Below are positions 18,339 through 26,012 of a stretch of 64,000 bases of DNA, piece by piece. This DNA is from Flavobacterium sp. DG2-3. Its GTDB lineage: Bacteria; Bacteroidota; Bacteroidia; Flavobacteriales; Flavobacteriaceae. Numbering within the stretch: position 1 is the first letter of the stretch; the number at the start of each line of letters is the position of its first letter. The stretch is taken from contig NZ_JAVAMB010000001.1 in NCBI RefSeq assembly GCF_030730925.1, positions 682,001-746,000 on the forward strand. Reading direction: 5' to 3'. The position numbers were made by a program, and so were the translations under genes. The notes beneath the pieces are model-generated. The model had not been told where the DNA came from. It did not search any database and worked only from the letters and a program-made list of their open reading frames with translations.

Positions 18339-18446
18339 TATTAAATGTCCTAATAATCAGAGCCGTTAAGAAAACATTAACAACTAAACATAACACAAAT
18401 TGTATAATATTTAATTGTTTTGTAACAAATTGGAAACATTGGCGAC

Positions 18447-18454
18447 TAATTTTG
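18447..18454 (+). promoter_or_regulatory. -7 element of the C1 peptidase gene
   Basis: TAATTTTG fits TAnnTTTG, 21 bases before the ATG at 18475. TTG trinucleotides upstream lie at non-ideal distances (gaps of 14 and 24), so only the -7 box is supported. Confidence 0.5.
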
Positions 18455-18474
18455 TTAAATCTTAAACATAAATT

Positions 18475-19671
18475 ATGAATACATTTTCATTCAAATCAGT
18501 GTTTGCCGCTTCAGTATTTTTAGCTGGAACTGCAGGCTGTTTTGCGCAAGACGTATTAGTAAATTCACTAAAACTAAACGCAAGCGACAAAAGTAAAGAG
18601 AACTTCAAATTTACAGAAGTAATTAACTTAGGAACAACATCGGTAAAAAACCAAGGTTCATCTGGAACTTGCTGGAGTTATGCTTCAAACTCATTCTTAG
18701 AGTCAGAAATGATTCGTTTAGGAAAACAGCCGGTAGAGCTATCTCAAATTTATTCTGCAAGAAATGTGTATGTTGACAAAGGAGAAAACTACGTTCGTAT
18801 GCACGGCGCGATTACGCTTGGAGACGGAGGGGCTTTGCACGATGTAATCAATATGTACAAAAAATACGGAACTGTGCCGAGAGAAGTTTATACTGGTTTG
18901 AACTATGGAACAGACAAAAATAAATTTGCTGAAATGGGCGCTTTAATCGAAGGATTTTTGACGGCTGTTGTGAAGAATCCGAACGGAGAATTGACTCCAA
19001 CTTGGAAAAAAGCTTACGCAGCAATGATCGATTCTTATTTAGGAAAAGCACCAGAAAACTTTACATACAAAGGGAAAAACTATACACCACAATCTTTTGC
19101 AAAAGAAATGGTTGGAATTAACCCAGACGAGTATGTAGAAATGTCTTCTTACAACAATGTGCCTTACTACCAAAAAACAACGATGATGGTGCCAGACAAC
19201 TGGTCACTAGATCAGGTTTACAACGTAAAAATTAATGACATGACAGATGTTATCGACAATGCGTTGAAAAAAGGATACACAGTAGCGTGGGCAACAGACG
19301 TGAGTGAGAAAACCTTCAGCTGGAAAAACGGTGTGGCGTATGTAGCGACTAAAAAATTCGACGATATGACTGCAGAAGAAAAAGCAGACTTATTTAACGG
19401 ACCAAAAGCAGAACCAGAAATTACTCCAGAAATGCGTCAAGCAGCGTTTGATAACTACACAACTACAGACGACCACGGAATGCACATTATTGGTCTTGCA
19501 AAAGATCAAACTGGAAAAGAATATTACATTGTAAAAAACTCTTGGGGAGAAACAAACGACTACAAAGGTTTCTTGTTTGTAACTAAGAATTTCGTAAAAT
19601 ATAAAACTACTGCTCTTCTAGTAAACAAAGGAGGAATTCCTACTGAAATTGCTAAGAAATTAGGGGTTTAA
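18475..19671 (+). CDS. C1-family (papain/bleomycin-hydrolase-like) cysteine peptidase
   Basis: 398 residues with a signal peptide ending near GCFAQ (residue 25). The catalytic triad is visible: C66 in NQGSSGTCWSYASNSFLESE, H337 in DDHGMHIIGLA and N355 in IVKNSWGE; the oxyanion glutamine is Q60. This arrangement and the length match the aminopeptidase C/bleomycin hydrolase group rather than short papains. Being exported, it probably trims peptides in the periplasm or outside. It stands alone between terminators. Confidence 0.93.
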   Translation: MNTFSFKSVFAASVFLAGTAGCFAQDVLVNSLKLNASDKSKENFKFTEVINLGTTSVKNQGSSGTCWSYASNSFLESEMIRLGKQPVELSQIYSARNVYVDKGENYVRMHGAITLGDGGALHDVINMYKKYGTVPREVYTGLNYGTDKNKFAEMGALIEGFLTAVVKNPNGELTPTWKKAYAAMIDSYLGKAPENFTYKGKNYTPQSFAKEMVGINPDEYVEMSSYNNVPYYQKTTMMVPDNWSLDQVYNVKINDMTDVIDNALKKGYTVAWATDVSEKTFSWKNGVAYVATKKFDDMTAEEKADLFNGPKAEPEITPEMRQAAFDNYTTTDDHGMHIIGLAKDQTGKEYYIVKNSWGETNDYKGFLFVTKNFVKYKTTALLVNKGGIPTEIAKKLGV

Positions 19672-19696
19672 TATTATTAGACTTTTTGAAATAGGA

Positions 19697-19728
19697 AAGC
19701 GCTGCAATGTTGAATTGTGGCGCTTTTT
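19697..19728 (+). terminator. Terminator after the C1 peptidase gene
   Basis: AAAGCGCTGCA and TGTGGCGCTTT pair (one mismatch) and are followed by a T-rich run. Confidence 0.8.
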
Positions 19729-19832
19729 ATTTTTTGAATTGTGTAGGAAATGGACTTGCAAGTAATTAATTGAAGAGTTGTTAACGTCTTAATAATATTT
19801 GGATTAAAGTAAATATTATTCACTCTATTTTC

Positions 19833-19840
19833 TATTTTTG
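19833..19840 (+). promoter_or_regulatory. -7 element of the AAA-subtilase operon
   Basis: TATTTTTG matches TAnnTTTG 30 bases before the ATG at 19871. No TTG at the expected upstream distance is seen, which may mean weak or activated expression. Confidence 0.5.
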
Positions 19841-19870
19841 TATCTTTAATAAAACTTACAAACATTAATA

Positions 19871-20881
19871 ATGAATCAAACGTTGCTCACAAGATTATTC
19901 AAGTCTATCGAAGGAAGTAAAGAACAGCCTTTGGTAAGAATAGCCTATACCATTATTGATGAAGAAAGAAAAAAAGGACATACAAAATTAGCCGATAGGC
20001 TTGATACAATATTAGAAGGTAATTTAGCTCGAGTTAGCGAGCCTCAACAAAATCCAACTTTAAAACTAACAAAAAATAGAGAGGGCGTTTTTACAATTCC
20101 AGGTGATAGAAGGTATAAATTGCCTTTGGCTACACATATAGAGAATGACTTTTTAAGACATAACATGGTGCTTGCTCCAGTAGTTGAAGAGAAAATACTA
20201 AGAATTGAAAAAGAATACGTAGCGAAAGAAAGATTAGCGCATCACGGTTTAAAACCCAGACAAAAAATACTTCTTTATGGTAGTTCTGGATGTGGTAAAA
20301 GTATGACCGCAGAAAGAATAGCATGGGATTTAGGACTGCCTTTTTATAAAGTTCGTTTTGATACAATAATATCTTCTTACTTAGGTGAATCAGCTTCTAA
20401 CTTAAATAAGTTGTTTGAAAGTCTTGAAAATTATCCATGTGTACTACTTTTAGATGAATTTGATATTATAGGCAAACAAAGAGATACAAAATCTAATGAT
20501 GTGGGTGAAATTCATCGTATTGTGAATATAGTTTTAGGGTTATTAGAAGAATATAATGGACAAGGAATATTGATAGCAACAACAAATTTAGAAGGTAGTT
20601 TAGACAAAGCCTTATTTAGAAGGTTTGATGAGATTATTGAGTTGCCTAAACCAAACGAAAATGAAATTATTGATCTATTGAAAATAACATTTTCGGCTCT
20701 GAATTTAAGTAAAATTATTAAGCTTAAGGATTACGCAAAAAAAATGGATGGTTTATCTTACGCATTAGTTGTTAAAATCGCAAATGACGCTGCAAAAAAA
20801 TCAATTATAAATTCTCACAAAGAAATTTCTGCCGATGATTTGGATAAGGCATTAGAAGAAAATTTGGCTTTTAACAAATAA
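19871..20881 (+). CDS. ietA: IetA-like AAA ATPase of an AAA-subtilase conflict system
   Basis: 336 residues. An N-terminal helical segment (1-95) precedes a single AAA+ domain: Walker A GSSGCGKS at 137-144, Walker B LLLDEFD ending at D198, sensor-1 LIATTNLEG, and the arginine-finger stretch LFRRFDE. The C-terminal lid runs to the end. Its stop is three bases before the start of a subtilase gene, so the two are translationally close. An AAA ATPase followed by a subtilase is the layout of IetAS, first reported as a Ti-plasmid incompatibility/stability locus (toxin-antitoxin-like) and later listed among antiphage systems (recollection). In that model IetA restrains or licenses the protease. Family assignment is by order and motifs only. 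Confidence 0.78.
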   Translation: MNQTLLTRLFKSIEGSKEQPLVRIAYTIIDEERKKGHTKLADRLDTILEGNLARVSEPQQNPTLKLTKNREGVFTIPGDRRYKLPLATHIENDFLRHNMVLAPVVEEKILRIEKEYVAKERLAHHGLKPRQKILLYGSSGCGKSMTAERIAWDLGLPFYKVRFDTIISSYLGESASNLNKLFESLENYPCVLLLDEFDIIGKQRDTKSNDVGEIHRIVNIVLGLLEEYNGQGILIATTNLEGSLDKALFRRFDEIIELPKPNENEIIDLLKITFSALNLSKIIKLKDYAKKMDGLSYALVVKIANDAAKKSIINSHKEISADDLDKALEENLAFNK

Positions 20882-20884
20882 AAT

Positions 20885-23338
20885 ATGGAGAGATTCCCAC
20901 ATCTAAAATTTCTTCATAAGGTTATTGGAAAACCTCGCTTACATGGAGGAGGTGAACCCAATCCTCTTTCAATTCAAAACAAGAATAATAGACAAGATCA
21001 TTCTGGTTATTTATCTGGTAGAACATCTCAAATAAAATCTGATTGGGAAATCCAAATAGGTAGAAGAGAAGAACTTGATCTAGCTCCTTTACATGCAGAT
21101 ATAATTCCAATTTTTTTAAAAATAAATCCTGATTTAGTCACTTACGACTTTGAATTAAGACAATTCGGGATTGAGGTAATTTCTCAAGAAGAGGAAGGAT
21201 ACATTATTGGTGCTTCTTTAGATAGTTTTACTTCGCTAAATGAGAAGATAAATAGATTCTTAAATGAGCAACATGGCGGTGCTAAGATTGCTGATTTTTG
21301 GGAAATAATTGATGGAAATCAATGGAAGCCAGAGCATGTGCTTTCAGACTATTTAAAATCTATATGGCGTGAGATTATTGAGGACAGGGTATACAAAGTA
21401 GAGATTGGTATTGCTTTTGATAAACCAATTGGAAAAGCTCCAGACCCAAATAGCAGGTATTATGAAAGAAGTCTTCAAAGATATAATGAAGAATTAGTAG
21501 AAAGGGATAATCGCTTTTTTGAGCGTCAAGATGAGTTTGAAGTTTTTATCGGTCATTATGGTAGATTAACAAGTGATATTATTAGTCTTGAAGACAGTTT
21601 TTGTTGTGAAGTTGAAATTACAGGCAAAGGATTAAAAGATTTAGTATTTAATTATCCTTTTGTATTTGAAGTTTCTGAGGCAGATGAAATAATTGGTGTA
21701 AATAGTGAAATAGATGAAGTAGGCACAATTGAATTGGAAGTTATTGCACCAGATTCAACTTCTCCAGAAGTTGGTGTAATCGACAGTGGTATAATGGAAG
21801 GACATAGTTTTATTTCCTCTGCTATAATTGATGGAAATTCAAAATCTTATATCGATGGCGATGATTCAACGGCTGATCATGTTAGAAATGGTGGGCATGG
21901 TACACGAGTAGCAGGTTCAATTTTATATCCCTATGGAATAACTTCGATAGAGTCACCATATCAACTACCTTGTTTTGTTAGAAATTTAAGAGTTTTAGAT
22001 GGTGAGAATAAGCTTACTCATAAGCTACCCGCAGAGCTTATGAAAATTATTGTTGAAGATAATGAGGATTGTAAAATTTTTAATCTTTCCATAAATTCAA
22101 GTGTGGCTTCTCGATTAAAACACATGTCTTCTTGGGCAGCAACCATAGATACTCTAATAAATCAGAAAAAAGTAATTTTTTTGATATCATCAGGAAATCT
22201 AACAAAAGACGATATTAGACATTATATTAGTCAAGGGAAGAATTATCCAAACTTTTTAGATGAGTCATATTGTAGGATTGCAAATCCGGCTCAAAGTAGT
22301 TTTGCAATTACTGTAGGATCTGTAAATCATATGCACTTTGAAGATGCTGATTTTGAATCTTTGGGAGCAGAAGATGAGATTTCTGCTTTTTCAAGAGTAG
22401 GTACCGGTATTTGGGGAATGATTAAGCCAGATGTTGTTGAGTATGGTGGAGGACTGGTACTCTCTAAAACTGGAAATTTAGTTTCTAATAAAGAATCTCT
22501 TTCACCAGAACTTATTCGTTCCACTTTGGGTGGAGGGTCGGCAATTGGGAGCGATGTTGTTGGAACCTCTTTTGCCGCGCCAAAAGTTGCGTACATTACA
22601 GCTCAATTATTAAAATTGTATCCTGATGAAGATGTAAATTTATTAAGAGCTTTAATTGTACAAGGAGCGAGGTTGCCAAACTCTTTTTTTGAAAACCCAA
22701 CTCCCCAAAGTATTAAACATTTTGGCTATGGGATACCTTCTATTGAAAGAGTTACAAATAATACTCATCAAAGAGTAACTTTTTATAACTCGGAAAGGAT
22801 AAGGGCAGAAGAAGGGCATATCTATTCATTAGTTATTCCTGAATTTTTAAGATCACATGTAGAAGAGTACGATATTTTGATTGAAGTTACATTATCATAT
22901 ACCGCAAAAGTTAGAAGGACAAGGCAAAAAACGAAATCGTATTTGTCAACTTGGCTTGATTGGGCAAGTTCAAAAGTTGGCGAACTTTATGAGGATTTCA
23001 AAGATTATGTGCTTAAAGAAATAGAGGAATCGGAAACAGTATACGATAAGGATTTAAGAAATAGTATGACAGGATGGAATTGGAAAATAAAAAGTGATAG
23101 CAGAGGTGTTGTTGATGGTATTAATAGAAATAATAGTACTGTTCAAAAAGATTGGACAATCATTAAATCACATGAATTGCCAAATGACATAAGTTTTGCT
23201 GTTAGAGGCCATAAGGGTTGGGATAAATCACATGAAGAAGTTTCGTATTCATTAGTGGTCTCGATAGAAGTGCTAAACTCTAATTTGGAAATTTATGAAG
23301 CAATGAGAGTTGAAAATGAAATAGAATTGGAAATTTAA
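20885..23338 (+). CDS. ietS: IetS-like S8 (subtilisin-family) serine protease
   Basis: 817 residues without a signal peptide, so a cytoplasmic subtilase, unusual since most are secreted. A ~290-residue N-terminal region precedes the catalytic domain. The triad is visible: D300 in VGVIDSGIMEGH, H338 in NGGHGTRVAGS and S562 in VGTSFAAPKVA; the oxyanion asparagine is in FLISSGNL. The segment between H338 and S562 is long (224 residues). A ~200-residue C-terminal region of beta-rich look follows. Partner of the AAA ATPase just upstream. Probably a latent protease unleashed on infection or on loss of its partner (inference from IetAS). Confidence 0.82.
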   Translation: MERFPHLKFLHKVIGKPRLHGGGEPNPLSIQNKNNRQDHSGYLSGRTSQIKSDWEIQIGRREELDLAPLHADIIPIFLKINPDLVTYDFELRQFGIEVISQEEEGYIIGASLDSFTSLNEKINRFLNEQHGGAKIADFWEIIDGNQWKPEHVLSDYLKSIWREIIEDRVYKVEIGIAFDKPIGKAPDPNSRYYERSLQRYNEELVERDNRFFERQDEFEVFIGHYGRLTSDIISLEDSFCCEVEITGKGLKDLVFNYPFVFEVSEADEIIGVNSEIDEVGTIELEVIAPDSTSPEVGVIDSGIMEGHSFISSAIIDGNSKSYIDGDDSTADHVRNGGHGTRVAGSILYPYGITSIESPYQLPCFVRNLRVLDGENKLTHKLPAELMKIIVEDNEDCKIFNLSINSSVASRLKHMSSWAATIDTLINQKKVIFLISSGNLTKDDIRHYISQGKNYPNFLDESYCRIANPAQSSFAITVGSVNHMHFEDADFESLGAEDEISAFSRVGTGIWGMIKPDVVEYGGGLVLSKTGNLVSNKESLSPELIRSTLGGGSAIGSDVVGTSFAAPKVAYITAQLLKLYPDEDVNLLRALIVQGARLPNSFFENPTPQSIKHFGYGIPSIERVTNNTHQRVTFYNSERIRAEEGHIYSLVIPEFLRSHVEEYDILIEVTLSYTAKVRRTRQKTKSYLSTWLDWASSKVGELYEDFKDYVLKEIEESETVYDKDLRNSMTGWNWKIKSDSRGVVDGINRNNSTVQKDWTIIKSHELPNDISFAVRGHKGWDKSHEEVSYSLVVSIEVLNSNLEIYEAMRVENEIELEI

Positions 23339-23372
23339 AATAAAAAAAGAGATTGAGTTTCTTTTTTTATTT
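23338..23372. terminator. Bidirectional terminator between subtilase and HTH gene
   Basis: A perfect 13-bp A/T-rich stem (AAATAAAAAAAGA and its complement) with a nine-base loop sits between convergent genes. Confidence 0.8.
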
Positions 23373-23384
23373 CAAAATCAGAAA

Positions 23385-23780
23385 TCACTTCCCCCTCAAC
23401 AACCTCTCTAAATACTCTACTTTCTCTTTCTCAGCCAAAACCAAACGCTCATAAAGCTCTACAACTTTATCAAGAGGATTGAAAGTACAATTATGGTTTA
23501 CAGTTGGTCCGTCATTAATAACAGCACCTTCGTAGTTATTTTGAATATTATTTAAAACAACATCATCAGAAAAGTTTTTAATCGCTTCAGTAGAAACTCC
23601 TAAAACTTCAGCAATTTTCGCCAGTCTTTCCTCATCTACCGTTTCGCTTCCTTCAATATTAGAAACAGATTGCTGGCTCACGCCAATGGCAATGGCAAGT
23701 GCTTCTTGTTTCATTCCTCTAAGCTCTCTAATACGGCTTATGTTTCTTCCTATATGTTTTGGTTTTGTTGCTGTGCTCAT
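23385..23780 (-). CDS. XRE-family helix-turn-helix protein
   Basis: 131 residues. The Cro/CI-type helix-turn-helix covers about residues 12-67: ISRIRELRGMKQEALAIAIGVSQQSVSNIEGSETVDEERLAKIAEVLGV. A C-terminal amphipathic segment (PLDKVVELYERLVLAEKEKVEYLERLL) could form a coiled coil and dimerise. It is convergent to the AAA-subtilase operon and divergent from the small gene at 23957, so it could regulate that gene or itself. Whether it controls the AAA-subtilase operon cannot be told. Confidence 0.85.
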   Translation of the reverse strand: MSTATKPKHIGRNISRIRELRGMKQEALAIAIGVSQQSVSNIEGSETVDEERLAKIAEVLGVSTEAIKNFSDDVVLNNIQNNYEGAVINDGPTVNHNCTFNPLDKVVELYERLVLAEKEKVEYLERLLRGK

Positions 23781-23956
23781 ACTTCAAAGATATTAAAAAT
23801 CTGTAAAAATTAGGAATATAGTAAAATACAATCTTTCGCTGGTGCAATACAATCCGATGTATTTTGCTGTAATGCATTCTATTGTTTATTTCGCTAAAGC
23901 AAAAATAGAATTTTTCGTACAATAATTATTTGAAACCAAAATCATAAATAAACGCC

Positions 23957-24235
23957 ATGAAAAAAGAAAACGAAAACAGCGAAAGTCAAAACAAAATCCT
24001 AGAATCTTTATCTAAATTCGTCTCAGACATTTGTTTCGACGGAGAATTTAGAAACCATCCCGAACACTTAACCGAAATTTTCGAATACCTACTCGAAACA
24101 GAATCGGGAAACAGTCTCCCATTGCGAATTAAAATGTTAAGCTGTATTCGAACTAGTAAAATGCTGGCTAAAACCTTAGAACCATTTTCAGACCAAGAAA
24201 TCGAAAAAGCCTGCAGTCAAATGCTGCATTCGTAA
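23957..24235 (+). CDS. Small hypothetical protein, 92 residues
   Basis: I do not recognise the family. The protein is acidic and helical (EIFEYLLETESGN, IKMLSCIRTSKMLAKTLEPF, QEIEKACSQML) with no signal peptide or membrane segment. Start at ATG 23957 is the first in frame after the divergent HTH gene. Base use is like its neighbours. Conserved placement beside an XRE-type gene suggests the two may work together, but this is only context. Confidence 0.6.
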   Translation: MKKENENSESQNKILESLSKFVSDICFDGEFRNHPEHLTEIFEYLLETESGNSLPLRIKMLSCIRTSKMLAKTLEPFSDQEIEKACSQMLHS

Positions 24236-24352
24236 AAAGAAGTACTTTATCGTCTTTATAAGCAAGTTGCAGTGAGAATAAAGCTAACTAGTAGAAAATG
24301 AGTAACTTTAATGTGAGTTTTTTAATTGGAGCATTAATTTTATTCAAAAATC

Positions 24353-25036
24353 ATGAAAAAGTATGAAGCAGTTATGGTTACACTTGCGTTCGTATTTTCT
24401 CTCGGCTGTTTTGCCCAGAGCACAAATGATGCCTCTGCGTCTCCAGCAATAGGAAAAACGACACTATTGACGGATAATCTTGCTAATAATAGCGATTATG
24501 TTATACAATCGTATTATGTAGAAGAGAGAATAAATAAGCTTTTTGGAGGTAGAATAATTACTTACCAAGTTACCAAATTGGACATGGTCGATACTTACGA
24601 TCTTGGTCCTAATAATACGAGAACAGTAATTCCGAATTACGTAAAAAGAAAACCAAAAGTAGCTCCAAATACAATAGAAGCCAAAGCAACCGTAGCCAAT
24701 TTGCACGCTGCTGTAGACCCTGTTAAGGTCGAAATCACGGCTCCGGCTCCTACAACTTCAAAATATGTTACGGTTAATATGGTAGATACCTACGAAAAAG
24801 TAATTGATAAAGGATACAAATCTGTCGATATGCTGAAAAAAGTGGCAGATCGCTTTTATTTTGAAGGGAATCTAACCGCAGCAGTTGGCTATTACGAGAA
24901 GTTATTTGCTGAAGCCAAAGATCTTGATGTTATTTACTATTACAGATACGCACAGTCCTTAAAATCAATAAATGAAAATGAAAAAGCCGATACTTTAATG
25001 AAAAGGTTCAAAAGTGAGACTTTGAGTATGAAGTAA
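24353..25036 (+). CDS. Secreted TPR-like protein resembling the N-terminus of OmpA/PD40 proteins
   Basis: 227 residues with a signal peptide ending near GCFAQ (residue 22). The C-terminal part (about 155-227) has the helical-repeat signature of flavobacterial OmpA-family proteins: GYKSVDMLKKVADRFYFEGNLTAAVGYYEKLFAEA, then YYYRYAQSLKSI. In full-length relatives this segment is followed by a WD40/PD40 propeller and an OmpA peptidoglycan-binding domain (recollection). Here the protein stops right after the repeat, so it is a short stand-alone version. The middle has two copies of MVDTY (DMVDTYD, NMVDTYE). Role unknown; envelope scaffold is a guess. The region 3-prime of it is all repeats. Confidence 0.75.
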   Translation: MKKYEAVMVTLAFVFSLGCFAQSTNDASASPAIGKTTLLTDNLANNSDYVIQSYYVEERINKLFGGRIITYQVTKLDMVDTYDLGPNNTRTVIPNYVKRKPKVAPNTIEAKATVANLHAAVDPVKVEITAPAPTTSKYVTVNMVDTYEKVIDKGYKSVDMLKKVADRFYFEGNLTAAVGYYEKLFAEAKDLDVIYYYRYAQSLKSINENEKADTLMKRFKSETLSMK

Positions 25037-25706
25037 GTTTTTATTTTAACCGCAGAGTACGCAGAGATTTTACGCAAAGATCGCTAAGTTATTTTTTAAG
25101 CGATATCTAAATATTAAGTTCGCAAAGCTTTGTGTGTAGAGCTTTGCGAGCTTTTTTGTTTGCAAGAAGATTTTTTAACGCAGAGTACGCTGAGATTTTA
25201 CGCAGAGAGCGCTGAGATTGTTTTTGAGTTAAATCTAAAGATTAAGTTCGCAAAGCTTTGTCTATATAAAGCTTTGTGAATTTTATAGGTATAGTTTGTC
25301 ATTTCGACGAAGGAGAAATCTTCGCGAGTAGCTCCGTTTAGTGAATCGCCAATCTTTGTCGAGTTTCTTGCGAAGATTTGCTTCGCCTGTTCGCTATCGC
25401 TCGGGTCTCCTTCGTCGAAATGACAAAATTGGGAAATTTTGAGTCTAAAAAGGGATACAGTTTAACTTTATCTAGACAAAGCTTTGCGAACTTTAATGGT
25501 TCCTATTAAGTCTCGCATAAAAACTCTTAGCGTGCTTTGCGTTAAAAAAAGATATAACATTAAGTTTGTCTGCAAAAAGCTTTGCGAACTCTAACGGCTT
25601 CTATTAAGTCTCGCATAAAAAACTCTTAGCGAACTTTGCGTAAATCTCAGCGCCCTCTGCGTTAAAAAAAATTGGAATTTGGAATTTTCGCAATTGGGAT
25701 TTAAAC
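25037..25706. repeat. Composite repeat-rich intergenic region
   Basis: No gene in 670 bp. It contains several copies of a motif family built from CGCAGAGTACGC, ACGCAAAGATCGCTAAG and CGCAAAGCTTTG on both strands: 5-prime copies at about 25048-25285 read as AACGCAGAG and 3-prime copies at about 25490-25670 read as CTCTGCGTT, so the block is broadly an inverted repeat. A second, nested palindromic element lies at 25295-25427. Confidence 0.8.
25295..25427. repeat. Palindromic element with GTCATTTCGACGAAGGAGA arms
   Basis: A perfect 22-bp inverted repeat, left arm 25295-25316 and right arm 25406-25427, encloses a second inverted pair (ATCTTCGCG / GCGAAGAT). This class of element is widespread in Bacteroidota intergenic regions (recollection); only one copy is in the window. 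Confidence 0.8.
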
Positions 25707-25740
25707 AAAAAAAGACGATCAATTTGATCGTCTTTTTTTT
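25707..25740 (-). terminator. Terminator of the tRNA-Asn pair
   Basis: AAAAGACGATCAA and TTGATCGTCTTTT form a perfect stem with A- and T-runs on each side; it lies just 3-prime of the minus-strand tRNA genes. Confidence 0.9.
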
Positions 25741-25743
25741 AAG

Positions 25744-25817
25744 CTCCCCCTCTTGGGCTCGAACCAAGGACCCTCTGATTAACAGTCAGATGCTCTAACC
25801 AACTGAGCTAAGGAGGA
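25744..25817 (-). tRNA. tRNA-Asn (GUU), copy 2
   Basis: 74 nt on the minus strand. Acceptor stem TCCTCCT pairs with AGGGGGA, discriminator G; D-arm TAGCTCAGTTGGTTAGAGCA; anticodon arm CTGACTGTTAATCAG with anticodon GTT; T-loop GGTTCGAGCCC. CCA is not encoded. Identical to the upstream copy. Confidence 0.96.
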
Positions 25818-25855
25818 ATCACCTTAAAGGTAAATATGTTTGCTAAAAAAAGTTG

Positions 25856-25929
25856 CTCCCCCTCTTGGGCTCGAACCAAGGACCCTCTGATTAACAGTCA
25901 GATGCTCTAACCAACTGAGCTAAGGAGGA
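25856..25929 (-). tRNA. tRNA-Asn (GUU), copy 1
   Basis: Same 74-nt sequence as the copy at 25744, anticodon GTT, 38 bp apart. The two are transcribed together on the minus strand. Confidence 0.96.
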
Positions 25930-26012
25930 AGTTGTTGCTCTTTTTAGCGAGTGCAAATATAAAACTATTTTTAGTTTCTCAAAAACATTTTCGCTCTTTT
26001 TTTGACTTTTTT

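Noticed and set aside
19871..25036. Prophage or integrated element carrying the AAA-subtilase pair
   Set aside because: No integrase, recombinase, capsid or attachment repeat is visible; flanks are ordinary genes and terminators.
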